Assembly: GCA_963802905.1 (NCBI GenBank)
Contig: CAWDKH010000023.1
Location: 115,584 to 179,583, forward strand
DNA length: 64,000 nt
Origin: DASQFQ01 sp963802905
Lineage (GTDB): Bacteria; Actinomycetota; Thermoleophilia; Solirubrobacterales; Solirubrobacteraceae
Reading direction: 5' to 3'
The notes under the pieces are model-generated. The model ran no database searches, was not told the origin of the DNA, and saw nothing but the letters and a program-made list of their open reading frames with translations. This document shows positions 1-9,520 of the stretch, in pieces (position 1 is the first letter of the stretch; the number at the start of each line of letters is the position of its first letter). Both the position numbers and the translations under genes were made by a program.

Positions 1-1
1 C

Positions 2-127
2 GAGGTCGGCGACGAGACGTGGGAGAAGGGCCGCCCGGACGAGACGCGGGAGATCTTCGAGAGCGTGTCGCTCTCCGACGACTTCCCCGAGTTCCTGACG
101 ATCCCGGCCTACAAGTACCTGGACTAG
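2..127 (+). CDS. aceB: Malate synthase, C-terminal end (partial)
   Basis: Only the last 41 codons and the TAG stop are present; the gene begins outside the window. The tail reads DDFPEFLTIPAYKYLD, which resembles the C-terminus of malate synthase A, where a late helix is followed by FLTLPAY. Malate synthase condenses glyoxylate with acetyl-CoA in the cytoplasm as the second step of the glyoxylate shunt. No catalytic residue lies in this fragment, so the call rests on the tail alone and should be confirmed with upstream sequence. A glyoxylate link is also seen at the other end of the window, where a glyoxylate-type aminotransferase is encoded. Confidence 0.55.
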   Translation, partial: EVGDETWEKGRPDETREIFESVSLSDDFPEFLTIPAYKYLD

Positions 128-171
128 CGGCGTCCGCGTCGCGAGCTGCATGCGGACCTGCTCGTAGCCGC

Positions 172-1587
172 TCAGGAATTGCGTGCGCACGGCGGCCGGC
201 CAGACAGCGATCGGCTGGCCGCTGAGCGGGTCGAAGGCGGCCGCGGGGGCGAAGTCCTCGAGCTCCGGTGAGGAGAGCGTCTCCGGCGGGCCGAGCGCGG
301 CGGCGCCCGCCGGGCGCAGCGCGGCGAAGGCGTCGGTCTGCGCGTCGGGCGGCAGACGCGTAGCCGAAGGTCGCCGGTGCTCCAGGTCACCAGCGTCCGG
401 CCGTCGGGTGCGGCGCTCACCGAGCCGCGCTCCGTTGGCGGCGAGCTGGTGGTCACGGGCCCGAAGCCGCCCGCCGGCGGCGCGGTCGCGGTGCGCACCG
501 GGAACTGGGACTGCGGATCGCACCCGCGGACGTTGGCCCAGACGGCGGTGGCCGACCGTCGGCACGCGATCGCCAGCCCGATCTCGCTCGGCGCGCCAGG
601 TCCGTGCTCACCCGGATCCAGCACCCTGGCGGCGCCGAATCGCCCGCCCGGCGGGCGCAGCGCTGCCCGGACCACCCGCGGACGCTGCGAGCCCTCCCCG
701 GCATCCTTGCTCGCCCACACGAGGGCCATTCGACCGCTGGGCACCGCGGCGGCCTGCGAGGTCCAGGAACTCCCTGCGCGCCCCGATGCGCTGCTGACGC
801 CCGAACGGCCGCCCAGGGCCGGGCCGGAGCCGCGCCGCGACGGAAAGGCCGCACCTCGAACCCCACGCGGCGGGCGGCACCGTAGGCGACGAGAAGCTCG
901 CCACGCCGTCCGTAGGCAGCGCGACCGCCTCGGCGTCCCGGATCGGGAGCAGGAAGCGCCCAAGCGTGCGCGCGCGGAAGCGCCGGCCGGCACGCGCCAC
1001 CGCGATCCGGAGCCGATAGCGCTGCTCGCACGAACCGCGGCGGAGCGGGACGCGAGTCCAGCTCGAACCACGCGACCGCGACCTCCCCGTTCGCGGAGAC
1101 GGCAAGCGCGGGCTCGGAGGACGCCGTCGTTGCGCGGTACTCCGCCACGCGGCGCGAGCGAGCGAGGAGCGGGCTCTCGGTGGTGCCGAAGCTCGACAGC
1201 GAGCCGGATCCGCGTCGCGCCGTGTCTCGGTGCTTGACGCGTCGGGCGCACCCGCAGAACGACGGTGCGGTTCCTGCCGAAGACCTCCGCCAGCGCATGC
1301 TCGCCCGCCGGGAGCCGGCCATAGTCCTCAGCCGTGCCCGTCGGGAAGCCACGCCGAGAACCGGGTCGGCGCGGTTCGCGGAACGGCCCGACGAGGTTGT
1401 TGAAGCCCTGGTGCGCCAGCTGATCAGCGCGACGCCGTCCGCGCCGAAGTCGATCGACGTCCGGTATGACCTGCTCGACCGGAGCGCTGATGTCCTCCGG
1501 CGCCGACCAGGGCGGGGCCGCGAGCGCGGTCGACCCGGTGGCCAGGATGGTCGCCAGGCCCGACGCGACGACGAGTCGCGCGCGCAT
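172..1587 (-). pseudogene. Secreted protein, multiply frameshifted
   Basis: A signal peptide (about residues 1-23, ending STALAA) starts at 1587. After it, protein-like sequence jumps repeatedly among all three minus-strand frames: WSAPEDISAPVEQVIPDV, then DFGADGVALISW, then HQGFNNLVGPFREP, then ALAVSANGEVAVAWFELDS, then ELLVAYGAARRVGFEVRP, then VSAAPDGRTLVTWS. The recurring 'GEVAVAWFE' and 'GRTLVTWS' type strands suggest a secreted beta-propeller or repeat protein. At least six shifts in 1.4 kb, next to intact genes, make true decay more likely than scattered sequencing error. The 3' end is uncertain: 172 is the stop in the starting frame, but the last convincing protein sequence (FLSGYEQVRMQL) lies in another frame. 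No specific family is recognised. Confidence 0.6.
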
Positions 1588-1625
1588 GGTCCGACCCTCT
1601 CACGCCGCCGCAGCGGCGGCAAGGC

Positions 1626-2057
1626 TCAGGCGAGGAGGGCTTTGAGCGCCGCGAGATCGGCGTCGAGCTTCTTCTCGAGGTGGGGCTGGATGACCGGGAT
1701 CAGCACCCGGCCCTTCAGCCCGCCGCCCGTCGCCTCGATCGTCTGCGTGAGGCGGGTGCCGGCGCCGTCGGGCGCGAGCGCGTAGCTGCTGATGACGTCG
1801 ATGCCGCGGATCTCCGTCCGCGTCTCGGCGCCGGCGGGCGGGTCGTAGGCGGTGATCTCGAGCTCGGCGTCGATGTGCTGGCCGGAGACGTCGAGCTGCT
1901 CGCGGAAGCGCGAGCCGGTGTGGAGCGGGCCGTCGTCGAGCCGCTCGTAGCCGTTGAGGCCCGTCGTCCACTGCGGGACGAGGTCGGGCTCGAAGAGATA
2001 GGGAAAGACGTCTTCGGGGGGCTTGGCGATGTCGGTCGAGCGCTCGATCTGGGCCAT
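1626..2057 (-). CDS. SRPBCC / polyketide cyclase-like protein
   Basis: A 143-residue START/SRPBCC-fold protein. It begins with IERSTDIAKPPEDVFPYLFEPD, the usual 'association with a membrane or ligand, then YL.D...W' opening of the family, and the next strand carries QWTTGLNGYERL. The middle holds the typical alternating strands and a late helix (LKALLA end). Members bind hydrophobic ligands or act as stress and co-chaperone-like proteins, and the substrate cannot be told from sequence. It follows the TPM-like gene by 15 bp and is probably co-transcribed with it and cysE on the minus strand. Confidence 0.75.
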   Translation of the reverse strand: MAQIERSTDIAKPPEDVFPYLFEPDLVPQWTTGLNGYERLDDGPLHTGSRFREQLDVSGQHIDAELEITAYDPPAGAETRTEIRGIDVISSYALAPDGAGTRLTQTIEATGGGLKGRVLIPVIQPHLEKKLDADLAALKALLA

Positions 2058-2072
2058 GGCGCGCGAGCCTAG

Positions 2073-3338
2073 CTAGAAGTCGCCGCCACCGAAGTCGCCG
2101 CCGCCGCCGAAATCTCCGCCGCCTCCGCCACCGAAGTCGCCGCCACCGCCGAAATCGCCCATCCCGGACGAGCTGGAGCCGGAGTCGCTGAAGCCGCCGC
2201 CGGTCCACATCCCGTCGCTCAGCAGCGAGCCGAGGAACAGCCCGGGCAGCAGCCCGCCGCCGAAGAAGCCGCCCATGTACGGCGCGTACGCGGGGCCGGC
2301 GTCCCAGTAGGGCATCCGGCGCCCGCCGAGCGTGATCTCGCGCGCCTCGGGGTCCTCCCCGCGCTCGACGCGCTGGGCGTCGGCCTCGCAGGCGGGCACG
2401 TTGCGCGGCTGACCGTAGGGCGGCGACCACTCGACCTCGCGGGCCGACGGGCCGTGGCGCGGGTCGAAGAAGCAGGGCGCGGTGCGCTCGGGCAGCTCGC
2501 GGCCCTCGAGCCGGGCGCGCGCGCAGGCCATCGCGTAGCGGCCCTCCTCGACAGCGGCCCCGACGGGCTCGAGGTCGCGCGGGCTCTGCACGCGGTCGAC
2601 CGCGGACGACGCGCGCTCGTAGGCGCCGAGCGCCGTCTCGTAGTGCTCCTGAGCCTCCTCGGACGCGCCCGGCATCGAGATGTCGAGGTCGAGCGCGCGG
2701 ATCTCGTCGCCCAGCTCGACGACGTCCTCGCGGACGCTGCCGCGGACCTCCGCGAGCTGCTCGGCCTCGACGCGGCGCTGCTTGCGCACGCGCGTGGTGA
2801 TCAGCAGCCCGATGCCGCCGATGACCAGGACGAGGAAGGCGAGCGGGATGAAGGCGGGGACGCCGCCGGAGTCCTTCCCGGAGCGCACGTCGCCCATGCG
2901 GTCGGCGAAGTCGAGCAGGATCGCGTCGATGTCGCCCGGGTGGGCCTCGAGCGCCTCGTTGGCCGCCTTCGGCGTGGCGCCCTCGGGCGTGTCGGTGCTC
3001 CCGGCCCGGAACGTCCGCCCCGCCACGAGCACGTACGTCCCCGGCCGGTTCAGGCGGTCCTGGAGACCGCGCAGCGTGCCGTCGACCGAGCCGCCGAACT
3101 GCCGCACCGCGCTCCGCGGCAGGAACGCCACGTACATCGGACCCGCGCCGCGCTCGTCGATCCGCTGGGCCAGCTCCTCCGCCTGCGCGGGCGTGAGCTT
3201 CGGATCGGCGTCGGGGTGGACGTAGACCGGGTTGCTCCCCCACGCCTGCACGGCGGCGTCGACCGGGCCGTCCTGCGCGCGGGCGGGCGCCACGACCGCC
3301 AGGACGAGGACCGCGACGAGCAGGGCGATCCGGCGCAC
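2073..3338 (-). CDS. TPM-like secreted/membrane protein with Gly-Phe-rich tail
   Basis: 421 residues. A signal peptide (1-21, cut after ARA) precedes an extracytoplasmic domain (22-158) rich in Asp/Glu, resembling a diverged TPM (thylakoid lumen/phosphatase-like) domain. One membrane helix follows at about 161-182, with basic RVRKQRR on the cytoplasmic side. Next come a helical charged segment and a region with an HGPS/PPYGQPRNVPAC stretch. The last 30 residues are DFGGGG repeats ending GGGDF, a Gly-rich tail that TPM-family membrane proteins often carry. Function unknown; an envelope role is likely. It starts 3 bp after the cysE stop, so translation is probably coupled. Confidence 0.65.
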   Translation of the reverse strand: MRRIALLVAVLVLAVVAPARAQDGPVDAAVQAWGSNPVYVHPDADPKLTPAQAEELAQRIDERGAGPMYVAFLPRSAVRQFGGSVDGTLRGLQDRLNRPGTYVLVAGRTFRAGSTDTPEGATPKAANEALEAHPGDIDAILLDFADRMGDVRSGKDSGGVPAFIPLAFLVLVIGGIGLLITTRVRKQRRVEAEQLAEVRGSVREDVVELGDEIRALDLDISMPGASEEAQEHYETALGAYERASSAVDRVQSPRDLEPVGAAVEEGRYAMACARARLEGRELPERTAPCFFDPRHGPSAREVEWSPPYGQPRNVPACEADAQRVERGEDPEAREITLGGRRMPYWDAGPAYAPYMGGFFGGGLLPGLFLGSLLSDGMWTGGGFSDSGSSSSGMGDFGGGGDFGGGGGGDFGGGGDFGGGDF

Positions 3339-3341
3339 GAG

Positions 3342-4085
3342 CTAGCCGCCGGCGGGGTTCGGCCCGCGCACGGGCCGGAGCGGCAGCACGTCGGCGCGGG
3401 GCTCCGACGGCTCGCCGCCGCGGACATCGTCGAGCTCGGCCTCGAGCTCGGCAATCCGCTTGGAGAGCGCCTTCAGCGCGTCGGCGATCGGGTCGGGCAG
3501 GTGGACCCAGTCCGCGTCAGGCCCCTCGGGCTTGCGCCCCTCGACCCGCACCGGGTGGCCCGGGTTGCCGACCACCGTGGAGTTCGCGGGCACGTCGTGG
3601 ACGACGACCGCGTTGGCGCCGATCTTCGCCCCGTGGCCGATCCGGATCGGCCCGAGCAGCTTGGCGCCGGAGCCGATCGTCACGTTGTCCTCGACCGTCG
3701 GGTGGCGCTTGCCGGTCGCGAAGCCGGTGCCGCCGAGCGTCACGCCCTGGTAGAGCGTGACGTTCTCGCCGATCTCGGCCGTCTCGCCGATCACCACGCC
3801 CATCCCGTGGTCGATGAACAGCCCGTCGCCGACGTCGGCGCACGGGTGGATCTCGATCCCGGTGACGGTCCGCGCGGTGGCGGCGATCACGCGCGGGGCG
3901 ACCGGCACGCCCGCCTCATTGAGGGCATGGGCGACGCGGTGGGCGAGCAGCGCGTGCACGCCGGGCCAGGTGGCGAGGATCTCGACCGCGGAGACGCCGC
4001 GCGCGGCGGGATCGCGATCGTGGGCGGCGGAGATGTCGCGGCGCAGCTCTCCGAGCACGCGGGCCGCGGTCCGGATGCCGATCAT
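3342..4085 (-). CDS. cysE: Serine O-acetyltransferase
   Basis: 247 residues. The enzyme makes O-acetylserine from serine and acetyl-CoA, the first committed step of cysteine synthesis in the cytoplasm. The core left-handed beta-helix is plain: IEIHPCADVGDG (78-88), the catalytic His in FIDHGMGVVIGETAEIG (H93), VTLYQGVTLGGTG (109-121), KRHPTVEDNVTIGSGAKLLG and the VVGNPGHPVR end of the hexapeptide array. It is the shorter EpsC/actinobacterial type. After the acyltransferase core it has an extra acidic coiled segment (ALSKRIAELEAELDDV) and a proline-rich end, unusual for a CysE and replacing the short tail that binds CysK in enteric bacteria. CysK, the next enzyme, is encoded 3 kb away on the same strand. 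Confidence 0.93.
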   Translation of the reverse strand: MIGIRTAARVLGELRRDISAAHDRDPAARGVSAVEILATWPGVHALLAHRVAHALNEAGVPVAPRVIAATARTVTGIEIHPCADVGDGLFIDHGMGVVIGETAEIGENVTLYQGVTLGGTGFATGKRHPTVEDNVTIGSGAKLLGPIRIGHGAKIGANAVVVHDVPANSTVVGNPGHPVRVEGRKPEGPDADWVHLPDPIADALKALSKRIAELEAELDDVRGGEPSEPRADVLPLRPVRGPNPAGG

Positions 4086-4160
4086 GCGCTACAGCGTGGC
4101 ACAGTGCACGCGGCACTCGGGCCTTGCGGTGAATCGAGCCGGAGGTCTACGCTCGAGCGT

Positions 4161-5090
4161 GTGGGCTCGAGGCTTCTGATCGCCCTGAGTGCTGCAGGCG
4201 CGTTGATTGCCGCCGCGCTCGCTTCGGACGCGCGCGGCCAGGCTCCCCAACCCCAGCCCCAGGTGCTCGACCGCGGAGGCGTCAATGTGGGCGCGCTGCG
4301 CGGTGTCGTCGTCTGGGAGGCGCGCCGTGGCGGGCGCTCGGCGCTGGTTCGCAGCGTCCGGGGACGGGTGCGAGCGATTCCGGGAGCCCGCGCGGGCGAG
4401 TGGTCGGACGATCCGCTCAGCATTGGGAACTTCAGCGACCTCGATCTCGGACTTGATGCGCGCGGCCGCGTGGTTGCCACCTACCGCCTGTGTGGCGTCA
4501 AGCGCTGCCGCGGCCCGTTCGTCGTCGACGTGCTCTCGGGACGCGGACGGCGGCTCGCGATCCACACACCATCTCGCTGCGAGCCGTCGGGACCGGCTGC
4601 GATGTGGCGCACAAGGATTGCGACAACGCTGCGCTGCACCGGGAGCCGGCGCAGCGGGGTGTACGTCGTGCATGGCAGACGCGCGCGCCTCGTTACCAGG
4701 ACGACCGGGGCCGACACGAAATACGGCGCGGAGATCGATCTCGCCGGCGACACGGTCGCGGGTATCCGGGCGCATCGCGTCTGGATCGGGTCAGCGCGGG
4801 CGCCTTGCCGAGCCGTCGTCGCAAAGCTGCCGAGCTACGCGAACCTCGAGTTCGTTCACATGACGGCAGGGCGGGTCTGGTGGGGCATCTCGACTGCGGC
4901 TGACTTCGGCGGCAACGAATGGGAGTACGGCACCGCTGCGATCAGTGCGGGGTGCGCCGTCAGCGAGCGCCGCACGATTACGTCCTTCCCGGAGCTCGAC
5001 TGGTCCAGCGGCAGCTTCGCGGTGGATGGCGAGCGCGTGTACGTCGGCGGGCGTGAAACCGGCGGGGTCGTGAGCGCGCCGCTCGGCTAG
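4161..5090 (+). CDS. Secreted protein of unknown function
   Basis: 309 residues from a GTG at 4161, preceded by GGAGG at 4141-4145 (rather distant). A signal peptide covers about residues 1-28 (ends ARGQA). The mature part has recurring beta-strand segments such as LRGVVVWEARRGGRSALV, DLDLGLDARGRVVATYR, DTVAGIRAHRVWIGS and FAVDGERVYVGGRETGG, suggesting a beta-propeller-like fold, and about six cysteines (for example CGVKRCRG). No family is recognised. It sits alone on the plus strand between two minus-strand sulfur loci and shares its stop palindrome CTAG with the convergent ThiF-like gene. Confidence 0.7.
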   Translation: MGSRLLIALSAAGALIAAALASDARGQAPQPQPQVLDRGGVNVGALRGVVVWEARRGGRSALVRSVRGRVRAIPGARAGEWSDDPLSIGNFSDLDLGLDARGRVVATYRLCGVKRCRGPFVVDVLSGRGRRLAIHTPSRCEPSGPAAMWRTRIATTLRCTGSRRSGVYVVHGRRARLVTRTTGADTKYGAEIDLAGDTVAGIRAHRVWIGSARAPCRAVVAKLPSYANLEFVHMTAGRVWWGISTAADFGGNEWEYGTAAISAGCAVSERRTITSFPELDWSSGSFAVDGERVYVGGRETGGVVSAPLG

Positions 5091-5917
5091 AGCGTGGCAC
5101 AGTCCGGGCAGTCCGCCCGGCGGGAAGTCGTGACGCGCAGGAACGCGTGGTCGTGCAGGTCGACCTGGAGGAAGGCGTCGAGCAGCGCGCCCTCGAGCCC
5201 GGCCAGCAGCTTCAGCGCCTCGAGCGCCTGCAGGGAGCCGATCACGCCCGCCGCCGGGCCGAGGACGCCGGCCTCCGCGCAGCTCGGCGCCGAGCCGGGC
5301 GGCGGCGGCTCGGGGAACGCGCAGCGGTAGCAGGCCGAGACGCCCGGCCGGATCGCCATCACGAGCCCGGAGAGCCCGACGACGCCGCCCTCGACCAGCG
5401 GGATCCGCGCCGCGCAGCACGCCGCGTTGACCTCGTAGCGGGTCTCGAACGAGTCGGAGCAATCGACGACCAGGTCGGCCCCCTCGAGCATCGGCGGTGC
5501 GAAGCGCGCCTGGTAGGGCTCGACGATCACGTCGGGGTTGAGGAAGCGCAGCTTCGCCGCCGCGCTGTGCGCCTTGGCGACGCCGACGTCGGGCGTGAAG
5601 TGCAGCGGCTGGCGGTGGAGGTTCGAGACCTCGACGTCGTCGGAGTCGACGATGCCCAGCCGGCCCACGCCGGCGCCCACGAGGTACGCCGCCACCGGCG
5701 AGCCGAGCGCGCCCGCGCCGACGACGAGCACGCTCGCCTCGCGCAGCGCGAGCTGCGCCGCCTCGCTCCACTCGGGCAGCACGAGCTGGCGCGAGTAGCG
5801 ATCCACGGCGTCCTGCTCCAGCCGCGGGGGCTCCGGCGGCGGCTCCGCGGCCGGGCCGGACATCTCCGCCGCCGCCCGCGCCAACCCGCGGAAAAACGCC
5901 CGCCGGTCGTCGCTCAT
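5087..5917 (-). CDS. ThiF/MoeB/HesA-type adenylyltransferase (E1-like)
   Basis: 276 residues. E1-like enzymes activate the C-terminus of a ubiquitin-like sulfur carrier with ATP in thiamine, molybdopterin or cysteine synthesis. Seen here: RYSRQLVLPEW (40-50), the nucleotide loop GAGALGSP (67-74), DSDDVEVSNLHRQ (91-103), the dipole Asp in DCSDSFETRYEVN, the crossover segment with Cys213 (APSCAEAGVLGPAAGVIGS), and the zinc ligands CYRC (196/199) and CPDC (270/273). There is no C-terminal rhodanese domain, unlike MoeZ. A 30-residue Pro-rich N-terminal extension precedes the domain. It overlaps the TusA-like gene by 4 bp and is the last gene of the cysK operon, so a sulfur-transfer role is likely; the cognate carrier with a GG end is not visible here. 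Confidence 0.88.
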   Translation of the reverse strand: MSDDRRAFFRGLARAAAEMSGPAAEPPPEPPRLEQDAVDRYSRQLVLPEWSEAAQLALREASVLVVGAGALGSPVAAYLVGAGVGRLGIVDSDDVEVSNLHRQPLHFTPDVGVAKAHSAAAKLRFLNPDVIVEPYQARFAPPMLEGADLVVDCSDSFETRYEVNAACCAARIPLVEGGVVGLSGLVMAIRPGVSACYRCAFPEPPPPGSAPSCAEAGVLGPAAGVIGSLQALEALKLLAGLEGALLDAFLQVDLHDHAFLRVTTSRRADCPDCATL

Positions 5918-6114
5918 CGCCGCACGATCCTCACGCGCGTCCCCTCCACGGTCACGTCGTGGCCGGCCTCCTCCGCCGAGCGCGGCACGTTCTCCAGCGC
6001 CTCACCGGGGTTCACCACGACCACCAGCTCCTCCCCCGGCGCCAGCCGCTCGAGCGCGAGCTTCGTCCGCACCCAGGTCAGCGGGCAGGTGACGTCGGTG
6101 ACGTCGAGGACCAC
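5914..6114 (-). CDS. TusA-like sulfurtransferase / SirA family protein
   Basis: 66 residues. TusA-family proteins pass persulfide sulfur on a conserved Cys in a CPxP motif. Here the motif is CPLTW (Cys10), keeping Cys-Pro but losing the second Pro, followed by the usual helix VRTKLALERL and strands EELVVVVNPGEALENVPRSAEEAGHDV. Length and fold pattern match the 70-80 residue family. There is no C-terminal GG, so it is not a ubiquitin-like carrier. It starts 4 bp after the esterase stop and overlaps the ThiF-like gene, placing a sulfur shuttle between cysteine synthase and an E1-like enzyme. Confidence 0.85.
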   Translation of the reverse strand: MVLDVTDVTCPLTWVRTKLALERLAPGEELVVVVNPGEALENVPRSAEEAGHDVTVEGTRVRIVRR

Positions 6115-6118
6115 GCCG

Positions 6119-7161
6119 TCACCGTAGCGCCAGCACGAGCTCGCGGATCGCGCCCGGGTAGCGGTACGTGATCCCGCCGTGCTTGCCGTCGAACAGCTCG
6201 AGCGTGTGCTCGACGCCGAGCTTGTCGAGCTCCTGCGCGAACGCCGTCGCCCCCAGATCCAGGAACCACTCGTCGCTCTTGCCGGCGTCGAGGTAGACGC
6301 GCTTCAGCGAGCGCAGCGCGTCGGCGTGCAGCGGCGCCATCCTCACCGGGTCCCACTGCAGCCACCGCTCCCAGATCTCGTCGATCAGCCGGCCGGTGGC
6401 GATCTCGAACGGCAGCAGCGCCTTGCCCGGCCGCTCCGGGTCGGGCGAGTAGGCGGCCGCGTAGCCGATCAGGTCGAAGTTCTCGAAGCGCTCCATGTCG
6501 AGCCGCCCGCTCTCCTGCAGCTCGGCCCAGAAGCGCTCCAGCGACCCGTCGAAGTCGTCGCGCAGCTTGCGCGCGAGCTGCGGGAAGTTCGGCAGGTAGC
6601 AGCACTCGAAGAGCGCGTCGCCGGCGTGCGAGGCGAGCGCGCCGAACACGTCGGGGCGCAGCATCGGCACCACCATCGCGCCGTAGCCGCCCGAGGACTT
6701 GCCGCTCAGCCCGCGGTGCTCCGGGCCGGGAAGCGTCGGGTACTTCGCGTCGACGAACGGCACGACCTCGTCGCACAGGTAGTCGAGGTAGGGCCCGGTG
6801 CTCGAGGAGTTGAGGAACTGCGAGCCGCCGTAGCTCGTCCAGGCGTCGACGAAAACGAGCGTCGCCGGCGGGCACTCGCCGCTGGCGAACAGCTCGTCGA
6901 TCCGCTCGAGCATCGTCAGCTCGAACGGGAAGCGGTTCGCCCACATGTCGACCTGCCCGAGATAGCCCATGATCACGTAGACGGTCGGGACCTCGTCGTC
7001 ACCGGCGCCGGGCGCGCGGTAGACCCACAGCGGGCGCGTCGCGGGGTCGCCGAGCGGGTTGGCCGCGAGCCGCTCGGACTCGACGACCAGCCGGTCGAGC
7101 GTGCCGCGCAGCGGCCGCTCCCAGGGCGGCCCGGCCGAGCCGGACGTCTCCCGCAGCGCCA

Positions 7162-7162
<1 letters not shown>
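6119..7162 (-). CDS. Alpha/beta-hydrolase, esterase family
   Basis: 347 residues from the ATG at 7162, which overlaps the cysK stop (ATGA). The domain is the esterase-D/antigen-85-like type: PTVYVIMGYLGQVDMWAN near residue 60-75, VFVDAWTSYGGSQFLNSS (104-120), the nucleophile elbow GKSSGGYGA with Ser156, and a likely catalytic His in DGKHGGITYRYPG near the end. There is no signal peptide, so it is cytoplasmic. Its place inside the cysK-tusA-thiF operon is notable, because esterases of this type are not a usual part of cysteine synthesis. It might hydrolyse a thioester, an O-acetyl compound or an unrelated ester; the sequence does not decide this. Confidence 0.85.
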
Positions 7163-8100
<938 letters not shown>

Positions 8101-8132
8101 TCCTGCGGACAGGTTATTGGCCGCCTCCCGGG

Positions 8133-8270
8133 TCAGCGTGAGTGGTGGACCACCTTCGCCTGCTGCGGCGTGAGCTGATGACCGTCGGAGATGGCCGCGG
8201 GCAGGACGATCAGGGCGACCCCGATCGCCAGCAGCGTGCGGCGGATGTTGCGACGCGTTGGGATGTGCAT
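8133..8270 (-). CDS. Small secreted peptide (45 aa)
   Basis: ATG at 8270 is preceded by a GGAGG ribosome site (8281-8285 on the plus strand) with a 10-nt spacer. The peptide starts MHIPTRRNIRRT, then has a hydrophobic stretch LLAIGVALIVLPAAI (about 13-27) and a short polar tail DGHQLTPQQAKVVHHSR. That is a signal-peptide or single-span layout with a positive N-terminus. The stop lies 32 bp before cysK, so it may lead the cysK operon as a leader ORF. No homolog is recognised. Support is the ribosome site and the clean signal-like sequence. Confidence 0.5.
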   Translation of the reverse strand: MHIPTRRNIRRTLLAIGVALIVLPAAISDGHQLTPQQAKVVHHSR

Positions 8271-8374
8271 CTGGAATGAGCCTCCGTGCTGGTTGCCTGG
8301 TGCGTACGTGCCCTATTGGCATCGGCCGGGTCGCCGCAGCCCCGACCCGAGTCGGACGGACGTACGATGCGGGC

Positions 8375-8806
8375 ATGGCGAAAGCTCGCCTGGTCGGCAT
8401 CAACCACGTGGCGCTCGAGGTCGGCGATCTCGACGCCGCGCTCGACCTCTACGGGCAGCTGTTCTCGTTCGAGCTGCGCGGGCGGGTGGCAGGGATGGCC
8501 TTCCTCGACATGGGCGACCAGTTCCTCGCGCTGGCGGAGGGCCGCCCCGCCCAGGACGACGACCGCCACTTCGGGCTCGTGGTCGACGACCGCGACGCCG
8601 TCCGCGACGCGCTGCTGGAGGCCGGGATCGAGCCGCACGGCAACCTCCGCTTCACCGACCCGTGGGGCAACCACGTCGAGGTCGTCGAGTACGGCGACGT
8701 CCAGTTCACGAAGGCGGAGCCGGTGCTGCGCGGTATGGGACTCGGCGATCTGGGCAAGACCGAGCGCGCCCGGGACGAGCTGGCCGACAAGGGCCTCGCC
8801 GGCTAG
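8375..8806 (+). CDS. VOC (glyoxalase/bleomycin resistance) family protein
   Basis: 143 residues. The vicinal-oxygen-chelate fold is shown by GINHVALEVGDLDAALDLY at the start, FELRGRVAGMAFLDMGDQFLAL, the second half starting DDRHFGLVVDD, and FTDPWGNHVEVVEY with the terminal metal-type Glu. The His near residue 10, the His in RHFGL and that Glu could form a metal site. These enzymes range from glyoxalase and dioxygenase to drug binding, and the substrate is unknown. The last 30 residues (DLGKTERARDELADKG) form a charged helix. It is convergent with the TetR gene and shares the CTAG stop palindrome with it. Confidence 0.82.
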   Translation: MAKARLVGINHVALEVGDLDAALDLYGQLFSFELRGRVAGMAFLDMGDQFLALAEGRPAQDDDRHFGLVVDDRDAVRDALLEAGIEPHGNLRFTDPWGNHVEVVEYGDVQFTKAEPVLRGMGLGDLGKTERARDELADKGLAG

Positions 8807-9482
8807 CCGTCCTCGGCCATCGCCTCGAGCCCGCGCACCAGCAGCTCGATCGCGAACTCGAAGCGCTCGTCGCGCCCGCCTGCAACCAGCTCGTCGGCGA
8901 GCGCGACGAGCGTCGGAAACTCATCGGGCGGCAGCGAGCGGAAGTACTCGGCAAGCTGGTCCGTGTCGGCCGGCTCGCTGCTGTCCATGCTCTCCTCGAA
9001 CGCGAAGCCGCCGACGAAGAGGGCGAACATGTCCGCGGCGAGCGCGATCACTCGCGGGGGCAGTCCGGAGGCCTTGAGCACGGCGAGGTTGCGCTCGAGC
9101 ACCGGCACCGAATGCGGGCCGATCGGGATCCGGCCGAGCGAGATCTGGGCCGCGTCGCGATGGCTCTGCAGAAGCCGCCGGTTCTCGCGCCCCATCTGCT
9201 TGACCTGCTCGCGCCAGTTCTCCGGGTCGGGGTCGGGCACGCTCGCCTCGCCCACGATGCGGTCGAGCAGCAGGCTGAGCAGCTCCTCCTTGTCGCGCAC
9301 GTGCCAGTAGAGCGACGCGGCGCCCACGTCGAGCTCCTGCGCCAGCTTGCGCATGCTGAGGCCGCCGATCCCCTCGCGGTCGAGCAGCGCAGCGCCGCCT
9401 CGACGATCGCGTCGCGGGTGAGCGGCTGGCGCGAGGTCTCCTCTCGCCTGCCCCGCCACGGAGGTTCTGGTGCGGTAGGCAT
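8803..9482 (-). CDS. TetR-family regulator of the adjacent ABC exporter (frameshifted)
   Basis: The ATG at 9482 opens MPTAPEPPWRGRREETSRQPLTRDAIVEAAL. A missing base near 9394 then throws the frame; the continuation ALLDREGIGGLSMRKLAQ and LDVGAASLYWHVRDKEELL is the helix-turn-helix of TetR proteins in the next frame. The C-terminal part matches the TetR_C layout of drug-pump regulators (AAQISLGRIPIGPHSVPVLERNLAVLKASGLPP). About 226 residues when restored. It is divergent from an ABC exporter with a 38-bp gap that holds repeated palindromic sites, so autoregulation and control of the exporter by a hydrophobic ligand are likely. The break could be a sequencing indel. Confidence 0.75.
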
Positions 9483-9486
9483 TGAC

Positions 9487-9519
9487 TCGAACAGTGTACT
9501 GCGCTAGAACAGTGTTCGA
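9487..9519. promoter_or_regulatory. Probable TetR operator (two copies of GAACAGTGT)
   Basis: Between the divergent TetR and ABC genes lie GAACAGTGTAC (9489-9499) and GAACAGTGTTC (9507-9517), 18 bp apart. The second is a perfect 11-bp palindrome (GAACA-G-TGTTC) and the first has one mismatch. A third related site, reading GAACGGTGTAC on the minus strand, falls at 9528-9538 just inside the ABC gene. TetR dimers usually bind such short inverted repeats, and the spacing would allow two dimers. Confidence 0.6.
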
Positions 9520-9520
9520 C

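Noticed and set aside
2454..4160. Plus-strand open frame running into the secreted gene at 4161
   Set aside because: Its first 560 codons are antisense to the TPM-like and cysE genes and of low complexity. Only the part from GTG 4161 is protein-like.
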